Source: Lachnospiraceae bacterium
Lineage (GTDB): Bacteria > Bacillota > Clostridia > Lachnospirales > Lachnospiraceae
Direction: 5' to 3'
Length of the DNA: 64,000 bases
Assembly (NCBI GenBank): GCA_017550535.1
Contig: JAFZOS010000065.1
Location: 124,001 to 188,000 of the forward strand
The notes below the pieces were generated by a model, which was given only the letters and a program-made list of their open reading frames with translations, had not been told where the DNA came from and searched no databases. A program made the translations under genes and the position numbers. Below, one piece after another: positions 15,386 to 24,954 of the stretch (position 1 is the first letter of the stretch; each line of letters starts with the position of its first letter).

Positions 15386-17470
15386 TCAACTATCCTTTTC
15401 ACGGGACGGCTTATTGACTATATTACCGCAATCCGGATTTGTACACATCAGCTTCGGACCCTTTTCAACCATAAGGCCGCCGCATTTTGCGCAGGGAGTA
15501 GCAACAGGCTTCTGCCATGACATGAATTCACACTCGGCTCCGCTCTCGCATCCGTAGAACCTTCGTCCCTTTTTGGTTTTGCGTACTACAATGTCCTTGC
15601 CGCACTTTGGACACTTTATCCCTATCTTTTCAAGATACGGCTTTGTATTCCTGCACTCGGGAAATCCCGGACATGCCAGAAACTTACCATGCGGTCCGTA
15701 TTTAAGCACCATGTTCCTGCCGCAAAGGTCACATACTTCATCGGTAACCTCATCCGCGATATCAACCTTTTCAAGTTCTTTTTCCGCCTCGTTGACCGCA
15801 GTGTCCAAGTCGGGATAAAAATTCCTGATAATGGTCTTCCAATCGACCTTACCCTCTTCCACATTATCGAGGAGCATCTCAAGATTAGCCGTAAAATCCT
15901 TATCAACAATACCCGGGAAAGCTCCTACCATCATCTGGTTTACAACTTCACCGAGCTCGGTGACATAGAGGTTCCTTCCTTCTTTTGTGATATATCTCCT
16001 TGCAAGGATAGTTGTTATCGTCGGCGCATAAGTACTCGGCCTTCCGATTCCGAGCTCCTCCATGGCCTTTACAAGCGAAGCTTCGGTAAAATGCGCGGGG
16101 GGCTGGGTAAAATGCTGCCTGCTGTCGAAATCCGCGGCTTTAAGCACCGCTCCTTCCTTTATACCATCGGGAAGACTGCCGGAATTATCCTCCTTGTCCT
16201 CATCGGTACTGTATACCCTCATAAATCCGTCAAAGACCATCTTAGATGCCGATGCACCGAACCTGCTGCCTGCCGCATCTATCCTTACATTTACCGTCTC
16301 ATAACGAGCCGGACTCATCATGCTTGCCGCAAAACGCTTCCATATGAGCGAATACAGGCGGTACTGATCTCTCGAAAGTGATGCTTTTATCGCTTCCGGC
16401 GTTCTGTTTATATCGGTAGGCCTTATAGCCTCATGAGCATCCTGGATCTTTTTATTATCCTTTTTTTCGGTCCTGTCTTCCGTAGTATAATCAGCGCCGT
16501 AATTCTCCTCAATATATTTTCTTGCTCCGTTATATGCCTCTAAAGCAACACGGGTTGAATCCGTACGAAGATATGTTATGACACCGACCGTACCGTCGTC
16601 CTTTATATCCACGCCTTCATACAGCTGCTGGGCTATACGCATGGTCTTCTGTGTCGAAAAATTAAGGACCTTGCTCGCCTCCTGCTGCAGAGTGGATGTA
16701 GTAAACGGCAGGGGCTGCTTCCTTATCCTTTCGCCCCTTTTAACATCAGTAACCCTGAATTCGGCATTTTTAACATTGGCAAGCACTTTATCAAGGGCCT
16801 CTTTTGACGGTATCTCATTGCCCTCATCACTGCCGCCCATATAATGAGCTTTTACGGTATTTTTATCCTTCCCTGCCTTGAGGACCGCATCCAGTGTCCA
16901 GTATTCCCTCGGTATAAAAGCATTTATCTCGTCTTCTCTCTCGCATATTATGCGAAGAGCGACCGACTGAACCCTTCCGGCGCTTAATCCTCTCTTTACC
17001 TTTGCCCAAAGCAGGGGAGATATACGATAGCCCACCATGCGGTCAAGTATTCGCCTTGCCTGCTGGGCATTAACAAGGTTCATGTCTATCTCCCTTGCAT
17101 TCTTAAAGGATTCCTTTATTGCGCCCTTTGTTATCTCGTTAAATGTGATCCTGTACACCTTTTTCCCTTCAAGCTTAAGCGCATAATAAAGATGCCAGGA
17201 TATTGCCTCTCCTTCACGGTCAGGGTCAGTCGCAAGATATATCTTATCTGCCTTTTTGACTTCCTTCTTAAGCGCAGCCACCAGGTCGCCCTTACCGCGT
17301 ATGGTAATATATTTCGGCTCATAATCATTCGCCGTATCGACACCAAGGCTGCTCTTGGGAAGATCCCTCACATGACCGTTACTGGCCATTACTTCATAGC
17401 TTGATCCAAGAAACTTCTTTATCGTCTTAACCTTGGCCGGTGATTCCACGATAACAAGATTTTTACTCAT
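15386..17470 (-). CDS. topA: DNA topoisomerase I
   Basis: A 694-aa type IA topoisomerase that relaxes negative supercoils. The Toprim domain starts MSKNLVIVESPAKVKTIKKF and has TDPDREGEAISWHL. The catalytic tyrosine lies in VGVITYLRTDSTRV. The C-terminus carries three four-cysteine zinc ribbons, beginning CDLCGRNMVLKYG, CPKCGKDIVVRK and CAKCGGLMVEKG. It is the last gene of comM-dprA-topA, 102 bp behind dprA. Confidence 0.97.
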   Translation of the reverse strand: MSKNLVIVESPAKVKTIKKFLGSSYEVMASNGHVRDLPKSSLGVDTANDYEPKYITIRGKGDLVAALKKEVKKADKIYLATDPDREGEAISWHLYYALKLEGKKVYRITFNEITKGAIKESFKNAREIDMNLVNAQQARRILDRMVGYRISPLLWAKVKRGLSAGRVQSVALRIICEREDEINAFIPREYWTLDAVLKAGKDKNTVKAHYMGGSDEGNEIPSKEALDKVLANVKNAEFRVTDVKRGERIRKQPLPFTTSTLQQEASKVLNFSTQKTMRIAQQLYEGVDIKDDGTVGVITYLRTDSTRVALEAYNGARKYIEENYGADYTTEDRTEKKDNKKIQDAHEAIRPTDINRTPEAIKASLSRDQYRLYSLIWKRFAASMMSPARYETVNVRIDAAGSRFGASASKMVFDGFMRVYSTDEDKEDNSGSLPDGIKEGAVLKAADFDSRQHFTQPPAHFTEASLVKAMEELGIGRPSTYAPTITTILARRYITKEGRNLYVTELGEVVNQMMVGAFPGIVDKDFTANLEMLLDNVEEGKVDWKTIIRNFYPDLDTAVNEAEKELEKVDIADEVTDEVCDLCGRNMVLKYGPHGKFLACPGFPECRNTKPYLEKIGIKCPKCGKDIVVRKTKKGRRFYGCESGAECEFMSWQKPVATPCAKCGGLMVEKGPKLMCTNPDCGNIVNKPSREKDS

Positions 17471-17572
17471 GTTTACTCCGTATTACTTAACTTAACCAAT
17501 GCGGCACCAATGCCCGTATACTCGCAACAAGGCATACCTTAACACAAAAATTATCCATTTTCAAGGGGCAAT

Positions 17573-18676
17573 TCACACGACCCTTATTTCCTTTGCCCTG
17601 ACATAATACCCTGTAGATGCCTCGCCTGCCAGGCCTTTTATACACAACTCGACCAACGCGCAGATCGCATTTCTAAGCTCCATTCCCGTAGCGTCCGATA
17701 TCTCACCCACACTCTTCGCATAAGGCTCAAGAGTCATATATACCTTCCGCTCATCGTCCGGCAGTTCCATGGTGGGCAGCCTGTATTTAATGCCCGCCCC
17801 ATCGTATCCGCTGCCAAGCAGGCTTAATACATCACCTGCACAGGTCACCGGAACCGCTCCCTGCTTCCAAAGCTTTATGCAGCCGGTACTTAACGGATCC
17901 GTTATCCTCCCGGGGACAACAGCAACTTCCCTTCCCTGTTCAAGAGCCATGTCAACCGTTATCATGGTACCGCTCACCTCCCTGGCCTCAACCACGATAA
18001 GGACATCGGAAAGAGCACTTATTATCCTGTTCCTTGCCGGAAACAGGTTTCCCTGCGGTTTTGTATATATACCGTATTCGGATAATATTCCACCCTGCTC
18101 CTTCAGCCTGTCATACAGCTTTCTGTTTGACCGGGGATAACATATATTGACACCGCAGCCAAGAACACCGAAAGAATCACCTCCCGCCTCCAGTGCGGCA
18201 GACTGGCTTAATCCGTCTATGCCGTATGCCATACCGCTTACTACCTGCACACCCAGAGAAGCCAGTTCGCTGCCAAAATTCCGTGCGGTCATACGTCCGT
18301 ATTCCGAACAGTTACGTGAACCGACTATCGCAACAGACGGCTTATCATCGTCAGGAAGCCTTCCGATCGAAAATATCGCGAACGGATGACCCGAAACCTC
18401 CTTAAGCCGTCTCGGATACCTTTCGTCATACCATGGGATAAAACCGATCCCCATTGAAAGGAATTTTTCATACTCCCTGTCGATATCCCAGTCCTTTCGT
18501 TTTGAAATTATATCATCGGCATAGCTTTCACTGATACCTTCTATACTTTGAAGCTCTTCTTTTCCGGCTTCATACAGCCTTCTTGTACTCCCTGCTTCCT
18601 CCGCAACAGCTTTCAGGCGGCAGGGATAAGCCCGGGGCATTGCCGCCCACCAGTACTCATATTTCATTTCTTCCAT
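17573..18676 (-). CDS. dprA: DNA-processing protein DprA (Smf)
   Basis: A 367-aa protein. A helix-hairpin-helix-like N-terminal part (SIEGISESYADDII) is followed by the Rossmann-like DprA core with VAIVGSRNCSEYGRM and VVSGMAYGIDGLSQ, then a C-terminal winged-helix-like domain. DprA loads RecA on incoming single-stranded DNA in transformation and is widespread in bacteria not known to transform. It starts with GGAGG 8 nt before ATG, 12 bp behind comM. Confidence 0.95.
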   Translation of the reverse strand: MEEMKYEYWWAAMPRAYPCRLKAVAEEAGSTRRLYEAGKEELQSIEGISESYADDIISKRKDWDIDREYEKFLSMGIGFIPWYDERYPRRLKEVSGHPFAIFSIGRLPDDDKPSVAIVGSRNCSEYGRMTARNFGSELASLGVQVVSGMAYGIDGLSQSAALEAGGDSFGVLGCGVNICYPRSNRKLYDRLKEQGGILSEYGIYTKPQGNLFPARNRIISALSDVLIVVEAREVSGTMITVDMALEQGREVAVVPGRITDPLSTGCIKLWKQGAVPVTCAGDVLSLLGSGYDGAGIKYRLPTMELPDDERKVYMTLEPYAKSVGEISDATGMELRNAICALVELCIKGLAGEASTGYYVRAKEIRVV

Positions 18677-18688
18677 TATAAATACCTC

Positions 18689-20212
18689 CTAACCCATTAT
18701 GTATGAATTATTAAGCTGCATTGCCTCCGCCAGGTGTTCTCGCCTTATCGCCTTTAATCCGTCAATATCAGCTATCGTCCTGGCCACCTTTAATATCTTT
18801 GAATACCCGCGCGCCGAAACGTCAAGCTTTTCAAGTGCACCTGCAAACCATTCTTTTACCTTGGGTTCGAGAGCACAGTATTTATGTATCTCATCAGAGT
18901 TCATCTGGGAATTAAACAGTATCTTTCCCCCCGAAAACCTGTCCCTTTGGATCTCCTGTGTCCTTATTACCCGTTTTCTTACCTGCGCCGAGGATTCTGA
19001 CATTTCGGTACTCAACATATCGTCATAGCCAAGCTTCATAACATCAACACAAATATCCATTCTGTCAAGGAGAGGACGGCTTAACCGGTTTAAATACCGC
19101 CGCCTTGAAGGTTCCGTGCATGTACACTTTGACAGATCGGGATAAGCACCGCACGGACATGGGTTCATTGCACCTACAAGCATGAAATCCGCAGGATATA
19201 CATACGTTCCGAAATTCCTGGCTATCGTGATCTTTCTGTCTTCAAGCGGCTGCCGCAAAACCTCCAGCGTATACCGCGAAAATTCGGGCATCTCATCCAG
19301 GAACAGCACTCCCCTGTGCGATAATGATATACTGCCGGGCCTGGGATAAGTGCCTCCTCCGGTCATCGCTATATCGGTCACTGTATGGTGAGGACTTACA
19401 AACGGCCTTTCTTTCATAAGATTTCTGTCATCTTTTAATAATCCCGCGACAGAGTATATACTTGATACTTCCAAAGCCTCCTCGTCGGACAGCGGCGGCA
19501 GTATAGTCGGTATGCACTTCGCAAGCATGGATTTCCCCGCGCCCGGCGCTCCGACCATCAGCATATTATGCATTCCGCATGCCGCTATCTCAAGCCCTCT
19601 TCTGGCAGCTGCCTGCCCCCTTACATACTTAAGATCGCATCCGGCGTTATTATCACTCGCTTCCACAGCATTGCCATCCCGGGTATACGGTCTTATGGGA
19701 ACCGTTCCTTTTAAATGATCTGCCGCCTCTTTAAGGTTTGAAACGGGAATTATCTCAACGCCGTTTACCATAGCCCCCTCAGCCGCATTAGCTGCCGGTA
19801 CTATACATCTTTTTATGCCTGTCTTTCTTCCGCAGATCACCATCGGAAGCACTCCGTTAATGCGTCCCACATCTCCGTTAAGCTTAAGTTCGCCTATGAT
19901 CATTGTTTCATTAAGCTTTTCCCTGTCTATTTCGCCCATTGCGGCAAGTATTGCCACTGCCATTGGAAGATCATACCCTGTGCCCTGCTTTCTTACGTTT
20001 CCGGGCGACAGATTTAAGGTTATCCTCTTTACCGGAAAATCATATCCGGTATTTTTAAGGGCGGTCCTTACCCTTTCCCTTGCTTCCTTAACTTCACCGG
20101 ACAGATAACCTACAAGTTCAAACATAGGCATACCATCGGATATGTCAGCCTCCACATTAACGCAAAAGCCTTCGATTCCGCGTATGCCGAAAGATAATAC
20201 ACTACTGAACAT
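18689..20212 (-). CDS. comM: YifB/ComM family AAA+ Mg-chelatase-like ATPase
   Basis: A 507-aa protein. The N-terminal Lon-S5-like domain (KRITLNLSPGNVRKQGTGYD) is followed by an AAA+ Mg-chelatase core with Walker A MVGAPGAGKSMLAK and GVLFLDEMPEFSR, a four-cysteine insert (MNPCPCGAYPDLSKCTC) and a C-terminal helical lid. In Gram-negative competent bacteria ComM is a branch-migration helicase that helps integrate transforming DNA. Its neighbour dprA supports a DNA-uptake or recombination role. First gene of comM-dprA-topA. Confidence 0.93.
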   Translation of the reverse strand: MFSSVLSFGIRGIEGFCVNVEADISDGMPMFELVGYLSGEVKEARERVRTALKNTGYDFPVKRITLNLSPGNVRKQGTGYDLPMAVAILAAMGEIDREKLNETMIIGELKLNGDVGRINGVLPMVICGRKTGIKRCIVPAANAAEGAMVNGVEIIPVSNLKEAADHLKGTVPIRPYTRDGNAVEASDNNAGCDLKYVRGQAAARRGLEIAACGMHNMLMVGAPGAGKSMLAKCIPTILPPLSDEEALEVSSIYSVAGLLKDDRNLMKERPFVSPHHTVTDIAMTGGGTYPRPGSISLSHRGVLFLDEMPEFSRYTLEVLRQPLEDRKITIARNFGTYVYPADFMLVGAMNPCPCGAYPDLSKCTCTEPSRRRYLNRLSRPLLDRMDICVDVMKLGYDDMLSTEMSESSAQVRKRVIRTQEIQRDRFSGGKILFNSQMNSDEIHKYCALEPKVKEWFAGALEKLDVSARGYSKILKVARTIADIDGLKAIRREHLAEAMQLNNSYIMG

Positions 20213-20245
20213 CTTTCCTCCATATTTATTTTTTTATTTCAGGAA

Positions 20246-20276
20246 ATTAAAAAAGACATAACCCCTTTACGGGTTA
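20246..20276 (-). terminator. Terminator-like hairpin in the comM leader
   Basis: On the minus strand TAACCC and GGGTTA form a stem around GTAAAG, followed by TGTCTTTTTTAATTT. It lies downstream of the consensus promoter at 20300-20328, so it should end transcripts of the HD-GYP-like gene and also sit inside the comM leader as a possible attenuator. Confidence 0.6.
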
Positions 20277-20299
20277 CCCTGTGATGATTGTGCGTAGTT

Positions 20300-20328
20300 A
20301 TGATAATACAAGTATTGCAAAATGTCAA
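20300..20328 (-). promoter_or_regulatory. Promoter of comM-dprA-topA
   Basis: On the minus strand a perfect TTGACA and TATCAT are separated by 17 bp, only 17 bp after the stop of the HD-GYP-like gene. Transcription would start near 20293 and run through the hairpin at 20259-20276 before reaching comM. Confidence 0.7.
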
Positions 20329-20344
20329 AGCTATATTACCGGAT

Positions 20345-21451
20345 TTATACCGATGCTTCGTTTTTCATCCTGTCTATCGATTCTTTATCCATTACATAGC
20401 GGGAATCCAGTGTTTTCATAGTATCAACTACTTCGAGTCCCTCATATACGCTGGTCCTTGCAAGATCGATGATCACATTTCCGGAAAACATAAGGACCAT
20501 GGGTTTTAACAGATTATCGGGGTTCGTGGCAAGGACAAGAGCTTTCTCGCCGTTTGACAATTCCACGCTTGTTCCTTCGCCAAGAAAACTTACACACTTG
20601 ACGAGTGCCTTTACAACATCCTTATCAAACCAGTCCGGATTGGACATAAGGAATTTAAGGGCACTTATATAGCTCATCGGTTCATGCTGCAGGCTCATAG
20701 CGGTAAGCTTATCGAACATATCGGCGACCACAAGTACTTTGGCTGTTTTTACCATCTTAACACCGTCCTGCTCCTCACCGTTCTCAAATGCCCCGATATG
20801 CTTACATGCCTGGAGCATTGTACGTTTTATTGACGGCTGAGACATGAAGCATCCCTCGATTATATCCGCTCCGTGCAGCTCCTGGATCCGCATTTCATGG
20901 CGTTCTTCTTCGGTAAGTTCCTCCTGCGCCATCAGGGTTGCCGGGATATTAAGCTTGCCCACATCATGAACCAGCCCCGCCAGAATGGCATCCTTCTGTT
21001 CATCCAGAAAAAGGCCCATGTTTCGGGAAAGAAGAGCACACAAAAGTGCTACATTTGACGAATGCTTGACAACATAATCCTCTGCCCCCCTTAAGTTCTG
21101 GATGAAATTAACGGGCAGGTTCATCCTGCCGCATTCCGAAACGTACGAATCGGCAAGATGACGGATCTTGGAACTCTTACCCGTCTTTATCATCTCCGTC
21201 AGTTCATCCATAAGCCTGAATTCCGATACCGTTAGGAATTTTTCAAGTGCAATATCTTCCTGAGACATAGGAGGAAGGGGTTCCGCAGGCTCAAGTACAT
21301 AAACGCCCATCAATCCGAAATTGCGTACAGAGCCGATACTCTGGCCTGTGAGCTTACTGTCCCGCTCATACAGGAGCACGCCCTTTTTGTTGTAAATCGG
21401 CTTTGCGAGACGCATGCCGTCCTTTAAATCCTCGGTCTTAACAAACTTCAT
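20345..21451 (-). CDS. HD-GYP-like phosphohydrolase domain protein (degenerate GYP motif)
   Basis: A 368-aa soluble protein. The N-terminal domain (about 1-75: MKFVKTEDLKDGMRLAKPIY, GVLLYERD) is the small DUF3391-like module often preceding HD-GYP. The HD core follows (about 125-280) with KHSSNVALL and GLVHDVGKLNIP. The family's HHExxDGxGYP segment is replaced by ACKHIGAFENGEEQDGV, so one HHE residue and the GYP triplet are missing while the HD pair and later aspartate (VVADMFDKLTA) remain. It may bind or slowly hydrolyse cyclic-di-GMP, or act as a regulator. It lies 19 bp behind the GGDEF/EAL gene, suggesting a cyclic-di-GMP pair. Confidence 0.75.
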   Translation of the reverse strand: MKFVKTEDLKDGMRLAKPIYNKKGVLLYERDSKLTGQSIGSVRNFGLMGVYVLEPAEPLPPMSQEDIALEKFLTVSEFRLMDELTEMIKTGKSSKIRHLADSYVSECGRMNLPVNFIQNLRGAEDYVVKHSSNVALLCALLSRNMGLFLDEQKDAILAGLVHDVGKLNIPATLMAQEELTEEERHEMRIQELHGADIIEGCFMSQPSIKRTMLQACKHIGAFENGEEQDGVKMVKTAKVLVVADMFDKLTAMSLQHEPMSYISALKFLMSNPDWFDKDVVKALVKCVSFLGEGTSVELSNGEKALVLATNPDNLLKPMVLMFSGNVIIDLARTSVYEGLEVVDTMKTLDSRYVMDKESIDRMKNEASV

Positions 21452-21470
21452 CTTTTGTCTCCCCTGTCAT

Positions 21471-24400
21471 TTACATGTATTCTTTGATAAATTTCTCAAA
21501 ATCCTCAACAGGAATAGGCTTTGAATAGTAATACCCCTGCGCCATGTCACAGTCTATCGATCTTAAGAATTCAAGCTGTTCCACGGTCTCTACTCCTTCG
21601 GCGATAACATCAAGTCCTATCATCTTTGCCATCCTTACGGATGATTCAACGATTATCTTACCCCTCTCCGTTGACATGATCTCGTCCAAAAAGAACCTGT
21701 CGATCTTCATGGTATCTATCGGAGCCTTTCTAAGCATATTCAGTGATGAATATCCGGAACCGAAATCATCCATCAGTATCCTGAATCCCCTGCTCTTAAG
21801 CTCTCCCATCTCTTCGAACAGCTCGGTTACGTCCTCGAGGAACAGGTTCTCGGTTATCTCGATCTCAAGGTACCTGCTGTCGAAACCGTATTTATCAACA
21901 AGACCCGTCAATATCTTTACTATATCCGTTTGTCCCACATGTCTCCTGGATACATTTACCGATATAGGAAGCATTATATCCCGTTTCTGAAGATCAACGA
22001 TATATTTGCAGGCTTCCTCCCACATGAACAGATCCAGCCTTGTAATGAACCCGTTATCTTCGAACAGCGAAAGGAAATTGGCCGGAACAAGTATTCCCTT
22101 TACCGGATGCTTCCAGCGTACAAGTGCCTCCGCACCGCATATCTTACCGGTCTTAAGATCGATCTGCGGCTGCAGGAACATGACAAACTCGTTGTTTGCA
22201 AGCGCCTGCTCCATCTGATTCTCAATATCGGCCTGTTCACGCATCTTTAGACGGATCACGTCATCATAAACCGCATAATTACTCAATGCGCTTCCCTTAA
22301 CCTGCTTCTTTACCGCCCTGGCTCTGTCGCACATGAGCCTGACGGGTATATCGATATCAACGATCTTATATATCCCGTATACCAGCGATAATGTTGCAGG
22401 CATATCCGGAACATTCTTTATAGCCTTGCTAAGTTCCGTCATAAAATCAATGATATCCTGCTCACTTTCATACTCAAACAAAAGGCTGAACATATCTGCC
22501 TGGTATCGGCAGGCAGGCAGCTCCCTCGGTAGAAGATGCCGGATCTGTCCGCCAAGTTCCTTAAGGCATTTGTTTCCGGAATCAATACCGCAGCGGTCAT
22601 TTATCAGCCTGAACTTATCGATATCAACCGCTATGATCGCAAGCTTTTTATCATCGTTAAGATGAATATAGCTGTCGGCCTTGCGGTAGAATGAATCGGC
22701 ATTCAGCAGACCCGTGAGAGAGTCATAATCAGCGCGGTATTCCATCTCACCCTTGATCCGCATTTCCGCATCCACATTCTGAAACGTTGCAAGATATCGT
22801 ACAGGCACATTATTGAGTCCGTGCAGAGGCTGTATGATGATCGTATACCATACCGGAACTTTGTTTTTGTTGTAAAGCCTTACGGTTGCTTTATGGGTAT
22901 TACCCGTTTTCCTGATCTTTTCTATGAACTCCCTGAAAAAGAGAGCATCGTCTTCATAGGGCTTGAGCATATCGATCACAGCCCACGTACCCTTTAAGCT
23001 TTTCTTGTCAATATCAAAAATCTCATCAAACATGGGACAGATATAGAATGTATCATCGGTCACATAGTACTCGTATACGAGGATTCCCGTCATCTCGTTT
23101 ACATTCTCATGTCTCTCATTGCTGAGCGCCATCTCCTTTAAGATATCGCTCTTCTGCTTCATGATCTCATATTTGACCTTGGTCTCGATGTTCTCAAGGC
23201 GATGTTTCATATATTCATTGACATTTAAAAATATTATAAGAGCCCTGCCCTCATCGGGACCCTGCAGAACGGAATACAGGTTATACCATTCGTACTCCCC
23301 TTCGATATTAAGGAGCCTCACCTCACGACACAGCATCTGTGTTCCCAACTGCCTTGCCTGCTTAAGGTATTTGGGATCCGTCGCCTCATTAAATGCTCCC
23401 TTATCCTCGGCGCAGATGACATTACAGGCGAAATATTCCCTAAGTGTCTGATAGTTCTTAATCCGCCTGTCCATGATGCTCTTTATGTTTTCTTCCTTTA
23501 TCCTGATGCAGCTGTTTTTATATATGTCAACATCCCATATGATATCCTGCATCGAGATAACCGCAGCACGTGCACGGTTTTTGCTTTCGTTTATCCTCTC
23601 TTCCTGCTTTTCGACATTTTCCTTTATCGAAGCGATGAGATATATGTTCCTTCCGTTCCTTAAGCTTATCCTTGTAGTCCTTGACTGGACCGAGCAGCGC
23701 AGTGTCGGTGAATAGATCTCGGAATCATATGACGATTCATCCTTGCCCATGCGCCTTATCGGACAATCGGGACACGGTTCTTTATACCCCTTGCCCTGCT
23801 CATAGCACAATCCCGTCCGCTCACACTGAAGCCTGTCGCTAAGCATCTCGTTCTGATAAAGTATATGATAATCCTCGTCGACTGCATAAGCCCAGCTGCA
23901 CATCGGATCAAGGATATTGGTCACAAGTTCCATCTCCCTGGTGGAAAGGATGGGATCTGCCTTCTTGTCAGCCCTCTCCATATTGTCATTGTACATGACA
24001 TAAGTGTCCTTGCCCGCATTCTTGGCATCCTTAAGGGCAGCAAGCGCATGTTCCAAAAGGATATCCACCGAAGAATCACCCTTCTTAAGAGCGCTTATAC
24101 CGACAGACACGGTAACTACCTTGTCAAGCTCGCCCCATACTTCCTTGACCGTTTTGCACACATAAACAGCCCGTTCTTCCAAAATAGCCGTACTGCGGAT
24201 ACCCTTCATAAGTACGGCAAACCTGTCATTTCCGACACGGCCTATGATATCCGAGCCCCTGAACGTACGCTTTATTATCCTCGCAAGTTCGACCAATACT
24301 CCGTCAGCACTTACGCCGCTGTTCATTTCCTTCCACTCATCAAAATCATCTATATCTATAAGCATGAGATTCGGGATCGTTCCCTTGCCCATTGAGCTTA

Positions 24401-24872
24401 AGTATTCACCGGCGAAACTCATAAATGCCTCACGGTTTAATACATGCGTAAGATTATCCTTATTCTTCTCAGCCTCCTCGCTCCTGCTCTTTGTCTCATC
24501 ATCTATGTACGTCATGGTTCCGTAAAGTACATCCGAAGCCTGCGTCTCATCATCGGGATCCATCAAACGTCCCTTTAGCTGATACCAGAAATACTCCCCC
24601 TTTATATCGAGGAACCTGATATACTCCATTTTAACCTTGCCTTCTTCCGGCGGGTTCGTAAAGAAAGCTATAGCCTTACTGGCATCGTCATCGTGCACCC
24701 TTCCGCGAATGCTTATATTTCCGGCAAACGATGAAACTTCACGCGGAATAGAGATATACCTGTCAACATTATCGGAAAACCTGATAGTATCATTTTTGAT
24801 ATCATATTCAAAAATGATTATATCATTTATATCCATTGCATTCTGTATCAGATCGTCATTGAATCTACTCAT
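21471..24872 (-). CDS. Multi-PAS protein with two degenerate GGDEF domains and an EAL phosphodiesterase domain
   Basis: A 1133-aa cytoplasmic protein. Order: PAS (about 10-130), GGDEF (about 140-300; signature RVGNDRF), PAS with a cysteine cluster (about 315-425), two more PAS-like domains (about 435-700), a second GGDEF (about 705-865; signature YQADMF), and EAL (about 870-1133). Both GGDEF motifs are broken. The EAL domain keeps QPQIDLKTGKICGAEALVRW, the ITENLFLED acid, DDFGSGYSSLNML and IAEGVETVEQL, so I expect a cyclic-di-GMP phosphodiesterase whose GGDEF domains only bind nucleotide or dimerise. The second PAS contains C-CYEQ-CPDCP cysteines that could hold a metal. It has its own promoter embedded in the hemW terminator. 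Confidence 0.88.
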   Translation of the reverse strand: MSRFNDDLIQNAMDINDIIIFEYDIKNDTIRFSDNVDRYISIPREVSSFAGNISIRGRVHDDDASKAIAFFTNPPEEGKVKMEYIRFLDIKGEYFWYQLKGRLMDPDDETQASDVLYGTMTYIDDETKSRSEEAEKNKDNLTHVLNREAFMSFAGEYLSSMGKGTIPNLMLIDIDDFDEWKEMNSGVSADGVLVELARIIKRTFRGSDIIGRVGNDRFAVLMKGIRSTAILEERAVYVCKTVKEVWGELDKVVTVSVGISALKKGDSSVDILLEHALAALKDAKNAGKDTYVMYNDNMERADKKADPILSTREMELVTNILDPMCSWAYAVDEDYHILYQNEMLSDRLQCERTGLCYEQGKGYKEPCPDCPIRRMGKDESSYDSEIYSPTLRCSVQSRTTRISLRNGRNIYLIASIKENVEKQEERINESKNRARAAVISMQDIIWDVDIYKNSCIRIKEENIKSIMDRRIKNYQTLREYFACNVICAEDKGAFNEATDPKYLKQARQLGTQMLCREVRLLNIEGEYEWYNLYSVLQGPDEGRALIIFLNVNEYMKHRLENIETKVKYEIMKQKSDILKEMALSNERHENVNEMTGILVYEYYVTDDTFYICPMFDEIFDIDKKSLKGTWAVIDMLKPYEDDALFFREFIEKIRKTGNTHKATVRLYNKNKVPVWYTIIIQPLHGLNNVPVRYLATFQNVDAEMRIKGEMEYRADYDSLTGLLNADSFYRKADSYIHLNDDKKLAIIAVDIDKFRLINDRCGIDSGNKCLKELGGQIRHLLPRELPACRYQADMFSLLFEYESEQDIIDFMTELSKAIKNVPDMPATLSLVYGIYKIVDIDIPVRLMCDRARAVKKQVKGSALSNYAVYDDVIRLKMREQADIENQMEQALANNEFVMFLQPQIDLKTGKICGAEALVRWKHPVKGILVPANFLSLFEDNGFITRLDLFMWEEACKYIVDLQKRDIMLPISVNVSRRHVGQTDIVKILTGLVDKYGFDSRYLEIEITENLFLEDVTELFEEMGELKSRGFRILMDDFGSGYSSLNMLRKAPIDTMKIDRFFLDEIMSTERGKIIVESSVRMAKMIGLDVIAEGVETVEQLEFLRSIDCDMAQGYYYSKPIPVEDFEKFIKEYM

Positions 24873-24925
24873 TGGAATACCTCCGCCTTCCGGCGTACTG
24901 CATCAGGGCCTGAAAACACATGATA

Positions 24926-24954
24926 ATTATACAAAAAAAAACAGTCTATAACAA
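24926..24954 (-). promoter_or_regulatory. Promoter of the GGDEF/EAL gene
   Basis: On the minus strand TTGTTA and a perfect TATAAT are separated by 17 bp. The -35 lies in the loop of the hemW terminator and the T-tract of that terminator is the spacer. It leaves a leader of about 45 nt ending in GGCGGAGG before the ATG. Confidence 0.6.

Noticed and set aside
15689-16381. 230-codon open frame on the plus strand
   Set aside because: Antisense to a well-conserved part of topA, with no recognisable motif.
21471-24872. Active diguanylate cyclase in the multi-PAS protein
   Set aside because: Both GGDEF motifs are altered at catalytic positions; only the EAL domain looks active.
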